A stretch of DNA of 64,000 bases from Agriotes lineatus. Taxonomy: Eukaryota; Arthropoda; Insecta; Coleoptera; Elateridae. The notes beneath the pieces are model-generated. The model made no database searches. It saw only the letters and a program-made list of their open reading frames with translations, and had not been told where the DNA came from. The position numbers and the translations under genes were made by a program. Below are positions 11,751 through 23,580 of the stretch, piece after piece; positions within the stretch are counted from its first letter, which is position 1, and each line of letters opens with the position of its first letter. Location: NCBI GenBank assembly GCA_940337035.1, contig CALNHX010003007.1:97479-161478 (forward strand), written 5' to 3'.

Positions 11751-13177
11751 AATAAAGAAGCCAACCTGCGATCGATTACTAATAATAATCTATGGCAGTA
11801 CAATCGCAGATCAACCCCCTTATCATTTATACACCACCGTAGCTCAGAAATGTACTTACTCACAGCAATGGCCTAGCTAGCTTCAAAGTCGATGGCCTTA
11901 GGTCGCAGATTTCTATCATCAGCTGATCGGCTGCAAGCTCTTTTAATAATAATCAAAAACACAGGGCGCCAGAAATCACAGATTTCAAGAAATAAATAAG
12001 ATAATAGCGAACAATTAAGTTTATTTAATCAGCAGGTCATAATTGGTTGCAACATCAGTAATACGTCGGTAAATTGTTTATCACAATATTAAATGGTCTG
12101 AATACAATATATTACATGAGCTGAAAATGCAGCACGCACAGCGAAAATATGTGAACCTCTTTTAGGCTCTTAGATTGAATTTGATTGCAACTCAATGAAG
12201 GAATAAGCTTACCACTGTCATATGTAATAACCGTTATCTCGGTAGTCATATTAAAATGGCGTGAAGGCACTTTTTACAAGATTTTTAATACGTATTCATT
12301 AAGCAAAACTTTAAATTTGTGAGATGTAAATCATAGAACAATTAGTACATTATGTTTTAAATTTATAAAACGTAGCTTTAAATTTGTAAATTGTAAATTG
12401 AAACAATTAATACATTAAGTTTTCAACTTATAAAGTGTAAATTAAATTTAGAACTGGTAAATCGGTTAACGGTGATGGAACGTCGTAGATATCTGAGACT
12501 AACCTGGTTGTGACAAAAAAGTCGCATGTAGGCGATGAATAATTGGTCCAGGAAAATCTTAACGTGACAGCTTTCAGCAGTACAGACCTCGTGGCCAAAG
12601 TTGATAAGGAAACGAACGCCTCACGTCAGTAACGGCAGGTTTAAAATAGCATTCCAGAAGGAGCTGCAGGCCTACGTCATATGCCAATTAGGACAGCTAA
12701 CGTGGCGTCAATCCAAATGAGAAATCGCCCCAAAAATACAGCGTTAAAAGCGGTATTTAAAAGCGGTAATTAAGAGGTGACGTTGAAAAAAATAACGTCA
12801 AAGAAAGAGCTAACAAAAAAACGAGAAATTACCAAAATGAATAACAAGCAATTAGCGTAAACATACCTGATTCCATTCATCAGCCCACAAACAAATTTAA
12901 TATTGAGGTGCTATAGCACGCAAAATGCCTTCTTGGAACAAGTTGCTCCAACCAAAAGCGAAATGTAAAAATGAGGTCGCGGACGGAAAAATGACCGCGG
13001 CGGCTGGTGCAAGGAGATAACAAGTGAATTTCGGAAAAACCAAAATCAGCGCTTTTGCGCGGACAAGCTTGATATGAATTGAAATACAGCGGGTTATAAC
13101 TCAAGTGAACATATACAGGCTGGTCCGGAATAGATGAATAAATGGCGAAACAAATAGCAGGAGCTAAAGATTTGTTT
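11751..13177. other. No recognised gene
   Basis: Mixed AT-rich DNA with somewhat GC-richer stretches at 12480-12720 and 12920-13100. No motif, RNA or repeat identified. Confidence 0.5.
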
Positions 13178-13452
13178 CAACCCGGCAAACGTTGTTTTGG
13201 ATTATGACATGATGGGGAAAACCCTTCAAACCACTAAGCACATAATCATAAAAGTATGACTGCAAATAGAAAATTGTACAGTGTATAGAAAAACAAACTT
13301 TCGATATTTTCCAATTAGCCGGCTTTCCCTTTGGATTTTTCCGAATTTTCTTTTTTGCTAAACCAGCTCGGGAGCAAGACAAATCGGTCAAGTCGTTCTC
13401 CAGTTTTTGTGTTACTAACACACGGCGATTGATTTTTATATATATAGATTGT
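13178..13452 (-). repeat. Dispersed repeat ending in AACAACGTTTGCCGGG
   Basis: Read on the minus strand it starts with TATATATAAAAATCAATCGC, then GTGTGTTAGTAACACAAAAACTGGAG and a GACCGATTTG block, and ends with AACAACGTTTGCCGGGTTG. I recall the same phrases as the two ends of a dispersed repeat seen in many insect genomes. The end signature recurs at 51606-51650 as CCCGGCAAACGTTGTTCTG. A 163-codon minus-strand frame (13164-13655) runs through it and is treated as incidental. Confidence 0.6.
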
Positions 13453-13652
13453 GCCCATGGTTGGCATATTATTCTCTTCGCACATTTGATACATAATTTG
13501 TTCATAGTTTCCTCTTGGTTTTCATCAAAATTGTTGAAAAATGTGCGTGATTCCGTGGTTTTCCTTTTTAAAGATTTACTTCTGTAAATGCTGATTGGAG
13601 AAACTTTAGTGAATTTCGAAGTCAAATTTAGTGGCATCTTATACTTTTCTTC

Positions 13653-14321
13653 CAAAAAGGTGTTAAAATAATTTTTTATTATACATTTAGCATTTGCAAA
13701 TGAATCTTTTTTTTGTCTAATTACCTCTCCTTAATAACAATGATTCTTTCAACATTTTCCATTCCAGTATAGAGTTTTAAAAACTGATGTTAAACAACTA
13801 GTACCTACTTAAATTATTCAAAATGTTGCAATGCCTTAACAAATCAGTTACATGTACAATTTTCAAATAAAATGTCATTACTTGAAAGCTGTTTGACATT
13901 AGAAAACTATTTATTGATTGTATAAAACTGGTAAAACTGTTGGTTAAGACTTGGTCACTAACGTACCTTATAACTTGAGATAGGGAAGCTATTGACCGGA
14001 TGTTTTTGAGGCAAGAACTCTGCAGCATTACTGGAGCTGTGTAGTTCACCTGTAACTTACATTTGTTAACTGAAGGGCCGTCAAATGAAATAGGTATAAA
14101 TGATTGCAAAAATATACGATTATTAAATCTGGTGTGATACACTCACACAACTTTCTTTTACAGTGAAATTATAATTAGCCAAAAATTGGAGTTTTTATTT
14201 TTAAGCATTTCTCAAAATTTTTAAAAAATTACAAATCCTACAAAAACGGTACAAAATAGAGCGTTAGTTAAAGAGACAAGTTTTCTTTAAAATTTCAAGC
14301 TAAATTCAAAAATGTCATAAT
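13653..14321. other. No recognised gene
   Basis: A 114-codon minus-strand frame (13798-14142) is open but has no recognised motif, low-complexity composition and no recognisable splice or promoter context. It is left uncalled. Confidence 0.45.
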
Positions 14322-14325
14322 ATAC

Positions 14326-15868
14326 TGTGACGTTAGCGCCGGCCGAAATCGTATTTTTACGTATTGGAATACGTTCGAATTTGACCGCCGCCAAAACTTC
14401 GTCACAAATTGTCCGAAAACATCGCCGAGGCACGAAGAAACAATCGAGGTGCGCAGAAATTACGAGCCGCCGGCGCCGTCGTCTTCCAGCGCATCCCTGC
14501 CTAAAATCCTGCACAAATCACGGCGTATGGTAATGTATAAATAAGAGGTATCGTACGTTGTGAAGAGGACTTGACTTGCATCCAGCGAGCCGAACCAGCT
14601 TCCTGCCTGGGGCCCCCCTGAGGGCCCAAATCCTGGTCCCGCCCGAAGAACCTCTTGACTTTTAGTCCTAGAACCAATCTTTCCCAGAAATCCCCGAAAG
14701 ATCAAAGTGGCCCATTGATTTTCAGTGCCTATTGATCTCCGTCGAGCCTATTCAGGAGTTATCTTGTCTAAAATTCAGACGTGGATCATTGTTTATATAT
14801 GCCTGTCTGGAATTTATATAAGTTTGCTCCTCGAAACCGGTGTGGTCTAGAACTCGTACGTGGTTCGTTGTACATATACGCCTGATATGAGTCTTAGACC
14901 TCCTCGAAACCGCTTCCCGACAACGTTTACGTAATTCAGTTAGAAAGCATTTTAAAAGCGAGGCCCTCCAGATCTCTGCATAAATTTGAACAAGAATTGC
15001 GAAGTTAAGTACCCGCACGAAACTCGCGTAATCAACGTAACCGTAAAGATTCAAAGCTTCACTTACCTAGAGCAATCTCGTCCTGAAGATTTCCCGTGCT
15101 TTCTGCAGTGCCGCAATTCATAGTACATAATCTAAACCAAAAATTGTGTGAGGTTAGCTTCAAGCTAAAAGTAATTCATGTAGCTTAAAGGAGGGTTTAA
15201 TCACCTTGAATAACGTAATTAGAAAACCCCTAGTTATCACCTAGACACCCCTGGAATTTCAGTAACAGCTTTAAACGCAAATTTGGCTTAAAAGTTATTA
15301 GCTGACACACGATATGTAATTCTACCGTATTTTCACTTGTCACACCAGGTTTTTGCAGCACACGAGGTTTTGTGGGCACTGTAGAATAGCTTCGACGTAA
15401 TGGGATTACGCCTTATATCAAGTCCAATCTCAACACCCCCGAAATAAAAGCAAATATAACTTTATTTCATGCCCCCGATAAAAGTAAACAAACTTAACCT
15501 AGATTCTGTTTCCAGTTTAGCCGAGTAGAGGACGCTCTTCTAACTACGAATCCCTTCGTCCTGCCGCCGACAAAGTACGAGAAGAAGTATCGTGGCTTGC
15601 CTAACCCAGTAGGCGTCAGCCTGCCCGTGATACATTGAAATTCAAATCTTTTATTTGAAAATACATGGAATATTTTAGTTATTATTTTAAAATGTAAATA
15701 GGTATACAAAATAAATCGCTTTGTTTGATGTGTACTTGATTGTATATTTGAGTTAACCAGACTGAACCCTGGCATCTGTGGCTATCCGAGAGTAAAAAGT
15801 TTATTAACATTGGTAATCATTCATAGCTCAAAATTAAAGAATTAACGTAAGAAATTCAGGATATTACA
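14326..15868 (+). repeat. 5' long terminal repeat
   Basis: 1543 bp, near-identical to 17548-19088. A TATAAATA box lies at 14536-14543, about 210 bp from the left edge, and would suit an LTR promoter. ATAAAA-type polyadenylation-like sequences occur near 15443 and 15478. Open frames inside it (for example 14752-15054 and 15494-15775, minus strand) recur in both LTRs only because the DNA is duplicated. Confidence 0.92.
14536..14543 (+). promoter_or_regulatory. Candidate LTR TATA box (5' LTR)
   Basis: TATAAATA preceded by a GC-richer block and followed by GAGGTATCG. Candidate core promoter of the LTR element; position inferred only from the motif. Confidence 0.45.
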
Positions 15869-17547
15869 TGGCCAGCCCGAGCAGAGACATAAACTCAAGT
15901 ATATAGTCAAGTAATTCATCGGCTTCACCAGCACGCGATCCAAGTGGCGCTCGAGCAGTTTTACCTGAAAAATAATTAGTTATCAGTTAAAGTATAATTA
16001 ATTATTTTAAATGTTGTACAAACCGCGTCCACAGACATGTACCAGAACCAGATGTTACCGCCGCCAGAACCGCCTGTGACTACCTGCAGAAATGTTGGAA
16101 AACGGCCCCATAGAGGCCACCAGCTTGTCCAACACCAGAAAATTAGAAACCTCCAGAGGAATGTTGATTCCAAGTGCGGAAAAGAGGAAATCCAGTCCAT
16201 AGAGAACTTCTGTTTGAAACCCAGGCCGTTGGAAGAGTCCGACCGGCGAAAGCCAGGGCATCTACGCAACTAGGTCACCTCCAAGTGGCGCCAGATATTC
16301 CAGAAAGTACAAAAGAACCAGCTGAAGTCCAGAAATCAGCTTTGAGCACAGTACTAAGTTTTGGAGTCCAGATCATCCCCGTGTTCGTAAGTTCCCTCCA
16401 TAAAAACTTCCCCCCGAGACGTCTCCTGGTATACAGCTTCACCCTGAGAAGTACAGCCAGCTACAATAGACGTGGAGCATCGTGCTATCCTGCAGCACAA
16501 CCTCCCTCGCGAGAAGTTTTTGGAACGCGAATCCTCCAGGTAAATCACATCCAGTGCAAGATCTTCAAAGTTGAAGCCATCTTCGCAGAACCGAGGTAAC
16601 CTGCAAACATACAAAATGTCCATGAAATTGTAAGTTGGTCTCCGCAACCTCTACTAATTTCTTCCAGTTAAAGTTCAAATATTGTGAGAAAGTCGGTTAA
16701 TCCTGTAACCTTAATACGTTCCCACGATTGAACAAAACCTGAATGAATGCGAGTCGATACCGCGAGCTCAGCATCAGTAAGTAGCATTTCTTCTAGAATG
16801 CACCCCGTAGAATTTTATGAGCCCGGAGAATGAATGTACGAAAAGACAAATGATTCGATACCGCGAATATTTAGTCTCATCTAGCCTGAAACTGCTTTCA
16901 CGTGGTTGATTGCAGTACATGAAATTTCATTCCGCTTATCCAGAAAATTCAAAAAAATTACCAGTCCTGTCCATGCCCGTTGTACCCGCCAGTATTATTA
17001 ATTGCATGCATGTTGTTGAATGTCTCCTGAGAATGATCACGCTTTCGCCTTGGTGCCTATAAGAAAACGTGCATTTGTAGAGCATGAACCTATGGAATTG
17101 TATGCAACCCGTACCGGAGTACAACTAAAATTTTTCCTGAATGTTCCCCGTGAAATTGAACCCAGTGAAGATCCAGGTGGAAATTAATGCCACAACAACC
17201 GCCTGTTGACCAGAAACTGCAAGCAAGTTTCCCTTGCATATCAGCAGTTGCCTGTCCTAGCTTTCCGAACTTGTTTTTTTTTTCGAGAAGTCATGAAAGG
17301 AGTATAGGTCGGAACCGCGATTTTTATATCTCCCCCAGTTGAAAGTATTACAAAAGTATACTCACCTAGTAGACACTGCCAGAAGAAACGCCGGTTACTT
17401 CCATAACTTCCGCGTTCCCTAGAATGTATGTTGTCCGAGTTGTGTGCCGAGAATTCCAGGATCCCCAGGTGTTTTCCAAGCCGAAAGGGGTACTTCCATG
17501 AAGAGGGCGTCCACCCACCGGCTGTTTCCTCCATAGGAAGGGGCTTG
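15869..17547 (+). other. Internal region of the LTR element, no recognised protein
   Basis: 1679 bp. It starts TGGCCAGCCCGAGCAG, where a tRNA primer-binding site is expected. TGG fits a tRNA CCA end, but I cannot match the rest to a specific tRNA. Open frames of 97-141 codons exist on both strands (for example 16174-16599 plus, 16354-16647 minus), but none carries capsid, zinc-knuckle, protease, RT or integrase motifs. The composition is CCAG-rich and less AT-biased than the flanks. A GAGAAG/AGGAAGGGG purine tract lies near the right end. Confidence 0.7.
17535..17543 (+). other. Polypurine tract of the LTR element
   Basis: AGGAAGGGG, four bases before the TGTGACG start of the 3' LTR. In LTR retrotransposons this primes plus-strand DNA synthesis. 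It is on the plus strand, in agreement with the proposed orientation. Confidence 0.55.
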
Positions 17548-19088
17548 TGTGACGTTAGCGCCGGCCGAAATCGTATTTTTACGTATTGGAATACGTTCGA
17601 ATTTGACCGCCGCCAAAACTTCGTCACAAATTGTCCGAAAACATCGCCGAGGCACGAAGAAACAATCGAGGTGCGCAGAAATTACGAGCCGCCGGCGCCG
17701 TCGTCTTCCAGCGCATCCCTGCCTAAAATCCTGCACAAATCACGGCGTATGGTAATGTATAAATAAGAGGTATCGTACGTTGTGAAGAGGACTTGACTTG
17801 CATCCAGCGAGCCGAACCAGCTTCCTGCCTGGGGCCCCCCTGAGGGCCCAAATCCTGGTCCCGCCGAAGAACCTCTTGACTTTTAGTCCTAGAACCAATC
17901 TTTCCCAGAAATCCCCGAAAGATCAAAGTGGCCCATTGATTTTCAGTGCCTATTGATCTCCGTCGAGCCTATTCAGGAGTTATCTTGTCTAAAATTCAGA
18001 CGTGGATCATTGTTTATATATGCCTGTCTGGAATTTATATAAGTTTGCTCCTCGAAACCGGTGTGGTCTAGAACTCGTACGTGGTTCGTTGTACATATAC
18101 GCCTGATATGAGTCTTAGACCTCCTCGAAACCGCTTCCCGACAACGTTTACGTAATTCAGTTAGAAAGCATTTTAAAAGCGAGGCCCTCCAGATCTCTGC
18201 ATAAATTTGAACAAGAATTGCGAAGTTAAGTACCCGCACGAAACTCGCGTAATCAACGTAACCGTAAAGATTCAAAGCTTCACTTACCTAGAGCAATCTC
18301 GTCCTGAAGATTTCCCGTGCTTTCTGCAGTGCCGCAATTCATAGTACATAATCTAAACCAAAAATTGTGTGAGGTTAGCTTCAAGCTAAAAGTAATTCAT
18401 GTAGCTTAAAGGAGGGTTTAATCACCTTGAATAACGTAATTAGAAAACCCCTAGTTATCACCTAGACACCCCTGGAATTTCAGTAACAGCTTTAAACGCA
18501 AATTTGGCTTAAAAGTTATTAGCTGACACACGATATGTAATTCTACCGTATTTTCACTTGTCACACCAGGTTTTTGCAGCACACGAGGTTTTGTGGGCAC
18601 TGTAGAATAGCTTCGACGTAATGGGATTACGCCTTATATCAAGTCCAATCTCAACACCCCCGAAATAAAAGCAAATATAACTTTATTTCATGCCCCCGAT
18701 AAAAGTAAACAAACTTAACCTAGATTCTGTTTCCAGTTTAGCCGAGTAGAGGACGCTCTTCTAACTACGAATCCCTTCGTCCTGCCGCCGACAAAGTACG
18801 AGAAGAAGTATCGTGGCTTGCCTAACCCAGTAGGCGTCAGCCTGCCCGTGATACATTGAAATTCAAATCTTTTATTTGAAAATACATGGAATATTTTAGT
18901 TATTATTTTAAAATGTAAATAGGTATACAAAATAAATCGCTTTGTTTGATGTGTACTTGATTGTATATTTGAGTTAACCAGACTGAACCCTGGCATCTGT
19001 GGCTATCCGAGAGTAAAAAGTTTATTAACATTGGTAATCATTCATAGCTCAAAATTAAAGAATTAACGTAGAAATTCAGGATATTACA
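17548..19088 (+). repeat. 3' long terminal repeat
   Basis: 1541 bp, the partner of 14326-15868, with one base fewer at about 17864 (GCCGAAG instead of GCCCGAAG) and one fewer near 19070. TATAAATA recurs at 17758-17765. It is followed by ATAC, the second target-site copy. Confidence 0.92.
17758..17765 (+). promoter_or_regulatory. Candidate LTR TATA box (3' LTR)
   Basis: TATAAATA at the same offset as in the 5' LTR. Transcription from this copy would read into the right flank. Confidence 0.4.
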
Positions 19089-19092
19089 ATAC

Positions 19093-20160
19093 CGGGTGTT
19101 CTATTTAAAACAGGAGTTAATAAAAAAATAGAAAAGAAACCTATTTTAGAAGTATTCAACTGAAAAATCACCTATCTCACATCAATACATATTAAAAATG
19201 TCATAAAAATGTAAGGTTTGAAAAAAATAGTTAGAGCCGTTTTTGAAAAAATTGAAAAAAACTGAAAAATCACAAGAGTAAACACCTACATACGGTTACG
19301 ACTGTATGACTATAATTAAAGCCTTCTTCATTCCTACTACTGGTATATTACGCTTCACCGTCATCGAACCTGCCCGTTTTTTTTTTGTTTAAAATTGTCA
19401 CAAAAAGTAGATGCGTTTTCGACTGTTAGCTATATTTCTTCTTTTGTCGTGGAGAAACAACTGGCGCCCGCTTGTGTTTCCAAATGATTATATGCATTTT
19501 TTAACCTCAATTATCACCGTCTAGTCCTTATCCACGCCATTTACTGCCGAAGGTTTGAGCTATCCAGAACGGTGGTCACCTTTCGTTTAAGCGTGCCACA
19601 TCTAAACAAAGTTTAAGCATGAATATTAAAAAAAATGGCGCTTTCTGAATATGATGCAGTTTAGCGTAAGTATTATCAAGTTGAGGTGTGGAAACAGTAC
19701 GGTGTACAATCGCATTGAGGACTGATAGGTTTTGTGTTGGATGATGATGGAATCATCACGTAGATAGCGGTCAGTGTGAGTGAGTTTGCAATATACAGAA
19801 TGACTAAGTTTGCCATTGGCTTGACAAGAAACATGTACATCCAAGAAAGAAAGAAGGCAGGTACGTACTTCATAGTAAGGTTAATAACTGGATGTTGACT
19901 TTAAATTTCGCCTTCATCCTTCTGATTAGTAGAAAAGTTTCGCCTCCAACGTGGTTGATACGTTGAGTTACTGTGCTCTTAGGCTTATCTTCTGATGAAG
20001 CCCCTTAGAAAGTGGGCTAAACGTTGAGTTCTTCCATCTCAACAATGACACGCTCCATTTTTGGAAGTCGTTCTTTACATAGATAACAACTTATAAGGAA
20101 ATGACAAAATATCATAATTCCAAGCCAAGATAAAGTTAATCGTTTTCTGAAAAAAATTGA
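19093..20160. other. Flank of the LTR element; mariner-type end but no gene
   Basis: Just right of the LTR element the sequence ACCGGGTGTTCTATTT resembles the CAGGGTGTTC ends of mariner-type elements seen elsewhere in the window. Beyond it no transposase is seen. Short frames at 19626-19873 have no motif. Confidence 0.4.
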
Positions 20161-20199
20161 AAGCTTGGACATCCAGAGTTGAAAATCAGATTTTAAAAT

Positions 20200-20697
20200 C
20201 CCCGTTTAACTAACGAATCTATTGATTTCCTTACAGCTCTTCGACCATTCGTTTGAAATAAACTCATCACTAACATTGGTATCTAAACATTTAAAGGCAC
20301 TTAAATATCAGATGGTTGACGACATTCCGAAAAAACTAAGTTTAAAATGGGTTCTTAATCCTTTTAATGAGCGAGCTGTAGAACTGGTCCAACTATCAGC
20401 ACAACTTCACGACCAACTGATCCAGTTATCTGTACATAAGTCGTTTTAACTCACATTCAACAACCAGATTTTGGCTGACCAGAAGGGAGCATTACAGTGG
20501 TTTTGCATCAATCGCTTTAAATGTCACTATCCTGAATCCCCTTTGTTATTTCATATCACCGCGAGCTCGTGTTTTCTACAATACTTAATATGAAAACAAA
20601 GGCAAGAGATCGATTGTCACTTGAAAACGGCCTTATAATGTGCGTTACAAAAATTGTACCGGATATTAGAAAGCGAGTTTTCTTAAAACAGGCTTAA
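20200..20697 (+). pseudogene. hAT-family transposase C-terminal fragment
   Basis: The frame 20222-20449 ends with a KWVLNPFNERAVELVQLSAQ and LHDQLIQLSVHKSF segment. After a stop, the plus strand continues ALQWFCINRFKCHYPESPLL, then in another frame NMKTKARDRLSLENGL and TKIVPDIRKRVFLKQA, ending TAA at 20695-20697. The ordered signature 'W..NPF....L....Q..LI.L..', 'FW......YP.L', 'N.K...R.RL..EN.L', 'PDI.KL...KQA' is the C-terminal (hATC dimerisation) region of ZBED/GTF2IRD2-like hAT transposases. The CE.xFS block is degraded. Frameshifts and stops show it is dead; the DDE core is not visible upstream. Confidence 0.75.
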
Positions 20698-20801
20698 GTT
20701 TTGCACTGAATGTTTTCAGGCATAAAGATCTTACTTGTATTTGGTTTTTCTCTGATCCATGTTTAATGTTCTTGTTAGTTTTTTGTGGAATGTACTTAAT
20801 G

Positions 20802-21278
20802 TATTTATCTTCATCGGTGTTGTTATAGACTATTAACCATATTAATTGTAGTATTATTAAAATCTTCATTTCCGCATCTTTTTATATAAAAATAAATTAA
20901 ACCATGATTTATTGATGAAGATAAAATATTGAACACTACAAGTTTGCTTATGGCACATAACGAAACTCGCTCACTGCCTCGTTTTGGCAATCAAACTCGT
21001 ATCGTTAAAATGCTCATAATCAAACTTGTTTCTTTATAGATATTAACAATACAAGTTTGATTATGAGCATCTTAACGAAATGAGATTGCCAAAACAAGGC
21101 AGTGAGCGAGTTTCGTTATGTGCTATAAGCAAACGTGTATTACTCAATATTTTATCTTCATCAATAAACTCTGGTTCAATGTATTTTTTTATATAAAAAG
21201 AGTGCCATAATGAAGCTCTTAACGATACTAAAATTAATTTGGTTAAGAATCTATAACAACACCGATGAAGATAAATAT
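20802..21278. mobile_element. Palindromic element, 477 bp, family with 42646-42990
   Basis: The two halves are imperfect reverse complements along their whole length: TATTTATCTTCATCGGTGTT at the left edge mirrors AACACCGATGAAGATAAATA at the right, with the axis near 21040. Each arm contains GAAGATAAAATATTGA, GCACATAACGAAACTCGC and GATTATGAGCATCTTAACG or their complements. The 42646-42990 sequence is a single-arm relative. No transposase. Both arms can be read as EDKILSNTRLL-IAHNETRS-like protein, discussed as a finding. Confidence 0.85.
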
Positions 21279-21685
21279 CTATTAAATAAAGTAGTCGTTT
21301 ATGTAGTAAACATATTGTTATAAAGTAGAAGATTCGCAACGCTCTTCGCGATCTCTTGACACATTATTCTGGGGGTCGCAATCTTTATGTTGAGATACCC
21401 TTTTCTAGAAGATTGCAACTAGGTCGGTTACACTTAGCCAATAAGAGACTGTAGTAACAATCGATCCTTAGAGCCAGGACCTTCCCACATTGCTATTACG
21501 TTCCACACATAGAAGATGTTTGGTATAATAATTTTTGCGGTAGCAACATTTTTTCAATTATCAACTTGGTGTGAGCTTTTAATCAAATATTAGTCCATCC
21601 CGCAGATATGCGTAAAACTTCCATAACAGCTCCCTTCTGGTTGTTTGAATTTCGAGCAATGAGTTTCGGTTTGCGTAATGCGGCT
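21279..21685. other. No recognised gene
   Basis: Nothing identified between the palindrome and the dispersed repeat. Confidence 0.5.
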
Positions 21686-22418
21686 TGTAATGCAGCATGC
21701 TGTGTGAATGATTAATTTAATTTAAAAATAATATCCAGATATCCAATGGGTATTATGTGATATCAATTGTGTGTAGATACCTGGTGGGGCAGTAATGGGC
21801 AACCAGTGTGGTTGTTTACATGAAATAAAAAAGTATCTTGAAAATAATAATCGACGTTAAAATAATCTTGTTAAAGGGCTAGATTTCCTTTAATTGTGAA
21901 AAGTAATAATTGTATATTTGATACGTAATAGTAATACGATATTCTTTGCTATCAAATTTGACAACTATTATTAATAGTATAATTCAAGATAGTTTAAAGC
22001 CATTTGAAGTGGTAATTTTGCTTCAAAACCAGTAAAAAAGGTGCAAGTGTTTGTGTTTGTGGTATGCTGTTGAACTGTATATCCAGATATTAAGAGGCCC
22101 GAGAGCTGCAACGAGCTTGTTTTGGGCGTGAACAACCCAAAGGAGGTGTTTTCAGAACAACATCCAGTTAGGAGCTGGCACTAAATACACTCAGGTACAA
22201 GAGATACTTCAAGAGAGTTAGTGCTTATTTCTTATATCTAATTAAGAAATGCATAACAAGTTTGGAACGGCCAATTAGTAGAAACAATTGTAATTTTATA
22301 TTTAGAGCGTAATTTAGAATATTAGTTTTCTAAATTTATATGGTGATTCGGGTACTCGACGTATTTCGGTCATTATAATTTGAAATTTACTTATTTTGAA
22401 GTAGGTATTTATAAATAT
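21686..22418 (+). repeat. Dispersed repeat, copy B (matches 45-774 inverted)
   Basis: Direct counterpart of copy A: CAGCATGCTGTGTGAATGAT near the left edge, GATATTCTTTGCTATCAAAT in the middle, TACTCGACGTATTTCGGTCA towards the right. The putative exon (about 21735-21865) retains the acceptor and the CLHEIKKYLENNN helix, but carries a TAG and frame shifts, so this copy is a pseudogene if copy A is a gene. Confidence 0.8.
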
Positions 22419-23376
22419 TTTTTTTCCGCTGCTGACTATGTAAATCAGTGATACAGCCTTGGTAAAAAACGTGTAAGTCGGTGATATATTTGTTTGCTGC
22501 TTTTCCGTGACAGCGAAACTTAATATTATTATTAAGTTTCTAGGATAATAAAATTAGCAAGGCAAGATGCAGACTTAGACGTTTTGTTTATAATTGCAAA
22601 TTTTTATGTGACATGTGACACTCACAGGTAACACGACTCACGAAAATTAATCCTGGTGATAAACCAAACGATTTTTTCAAAAATTTAGGAAAGTTTCGAT
22701 AAGCAGCGGGAAAAATATGATGAGATAACTCAAAATGTATCGTCTATTAACATTTTCGGCAGGCGACAAGTCGCGGTTTCGCCTTGGCTTGTACTTGCCT
22801 ACCTTAAATGTTAATAGGTTCTTACATTCCTTGTTACTTAAATAGCTATTAAATCAAGTTTGGGAACAATTAACTGATTAAATATTTTTCAACTAATATC
22901 TGATTTTTTTGTAATGTAAGGCCAAACTTTCAAGTACTAACTAACTGAATAATAAGTTCGGTGTTATGTACTAAGGAGTGTTTTTGATCAATTAAATCAA
23001 TTTATTAATATGTTGTAGTAATCCGGTTTTTGAAAATAATAAGAGATTACTTGAACATTAACTCATTCAGCTGGGAATGAGGAATGATCAATAACTGTCT
23101 AGCCGAGGTATTCAAAATTAGAATCACATGAAATAATTCCAAATGTCATTATTAAATATTGAGATATGTCAATCTTAATCGAATTCAATAAGGAGTAAGG
23201 TAAGTATATAAGAAACTATACCTGATACTACTTCTTATTATTAAGTAAAAGAGTATATTTAATTTGTAATAACTACCAAAGGAAGAGGGTAGTATTATAA
23301 TTTAGCACTTCAAGTAGGGCTGAGGGAGATAATATTACAACTTTGCTTGCAACTTACAAAGCAGAACCAGTGTAAT
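22419..23376. other. No recognised gene
   Basis: AT-rich, no coding or repeat signal recognised. Confidence 0.5.
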
Positions 23377-23580
23377 ATTATAGGCTCAAACTTTTCAAAT
23401 ATCATCGATGAACTTACCCGAAGACTTGATTTGTATTACTCATTTATAGACGACCTGTTGATAGCTTTGTAATCTAAGTGTTCCGATCATATTAGAAAGA
23501 GATATTTCAGAATGAGTGAATATGATGTGTTAATAAATCCAGATAAAGGCGAAGGTCAACCATCTTGGGTAAACCATATT
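23377..23580 (+). pseudogene. Ty3/gypsy reverse transcriptase fragment
   Basis: Plus-strand reading gives LDLYYSFIDDLLIA at about 23425-23470, a stop, then a segment with H-IRKRYFRMSEYDVLINPDKG. 'Y.FIDDLLIA..S...H..H...F..L..Y...INP.KC' is the catalytic YxDD block and the following helix of gypsy RT; here the box is FIDD. Only about 65 residues remain. It is a second gypsy-type fragment, on the opposite strand from 2040-2783. Confidence 0.7.

Larger units (their letters stand above)
14326..19088 (+). mobile_element. Complete non-autonomous LTR retrotransposon (LARD-like), 4763 bp
   Basis: Two direct repeats of 1543 bp (14326-15868) and 1541 bp (17548-19088) begin TGTGACG and end ATTACA, the TG...CA ends expected of LTRs. 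They flank a 1679-bp centre. The host sequence ATAC is duplicated on both sides (14322-14325 and 19089-19092), a 4-bp target duplication. By eye the two LTRs differ only by two single-base indels (near 14643 and 15850 in the left copy), so the insertion is very recent. TGG follows the left LTR immediately, and a purine tract (17535-17543) precedes the right LTR, fixing plus orientation. No gag, protease, RT or integrase is seen, so movement would need proteins from another element. Confidence 0.92.

Noticed and set aside
13798..14142. 114-codon minus-strand open frame
   Set aside because: No motif, no homology I recognise, and no splice or promoter context; AT-rich DNA yields such frames by chance.
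14752..15775. Identical open frames in both LTRs (100 and 93 codons)
   Set aside because: Their identity follows from recent LTR duplication, not from selection. No known domain.
16174..16599. 141-codon plus frame in the LTR element's centre as a gag gene
   Set aside because: No capsid helix pattern, no zinc knuckle, and an overlapping frame of similar length on the other strand.
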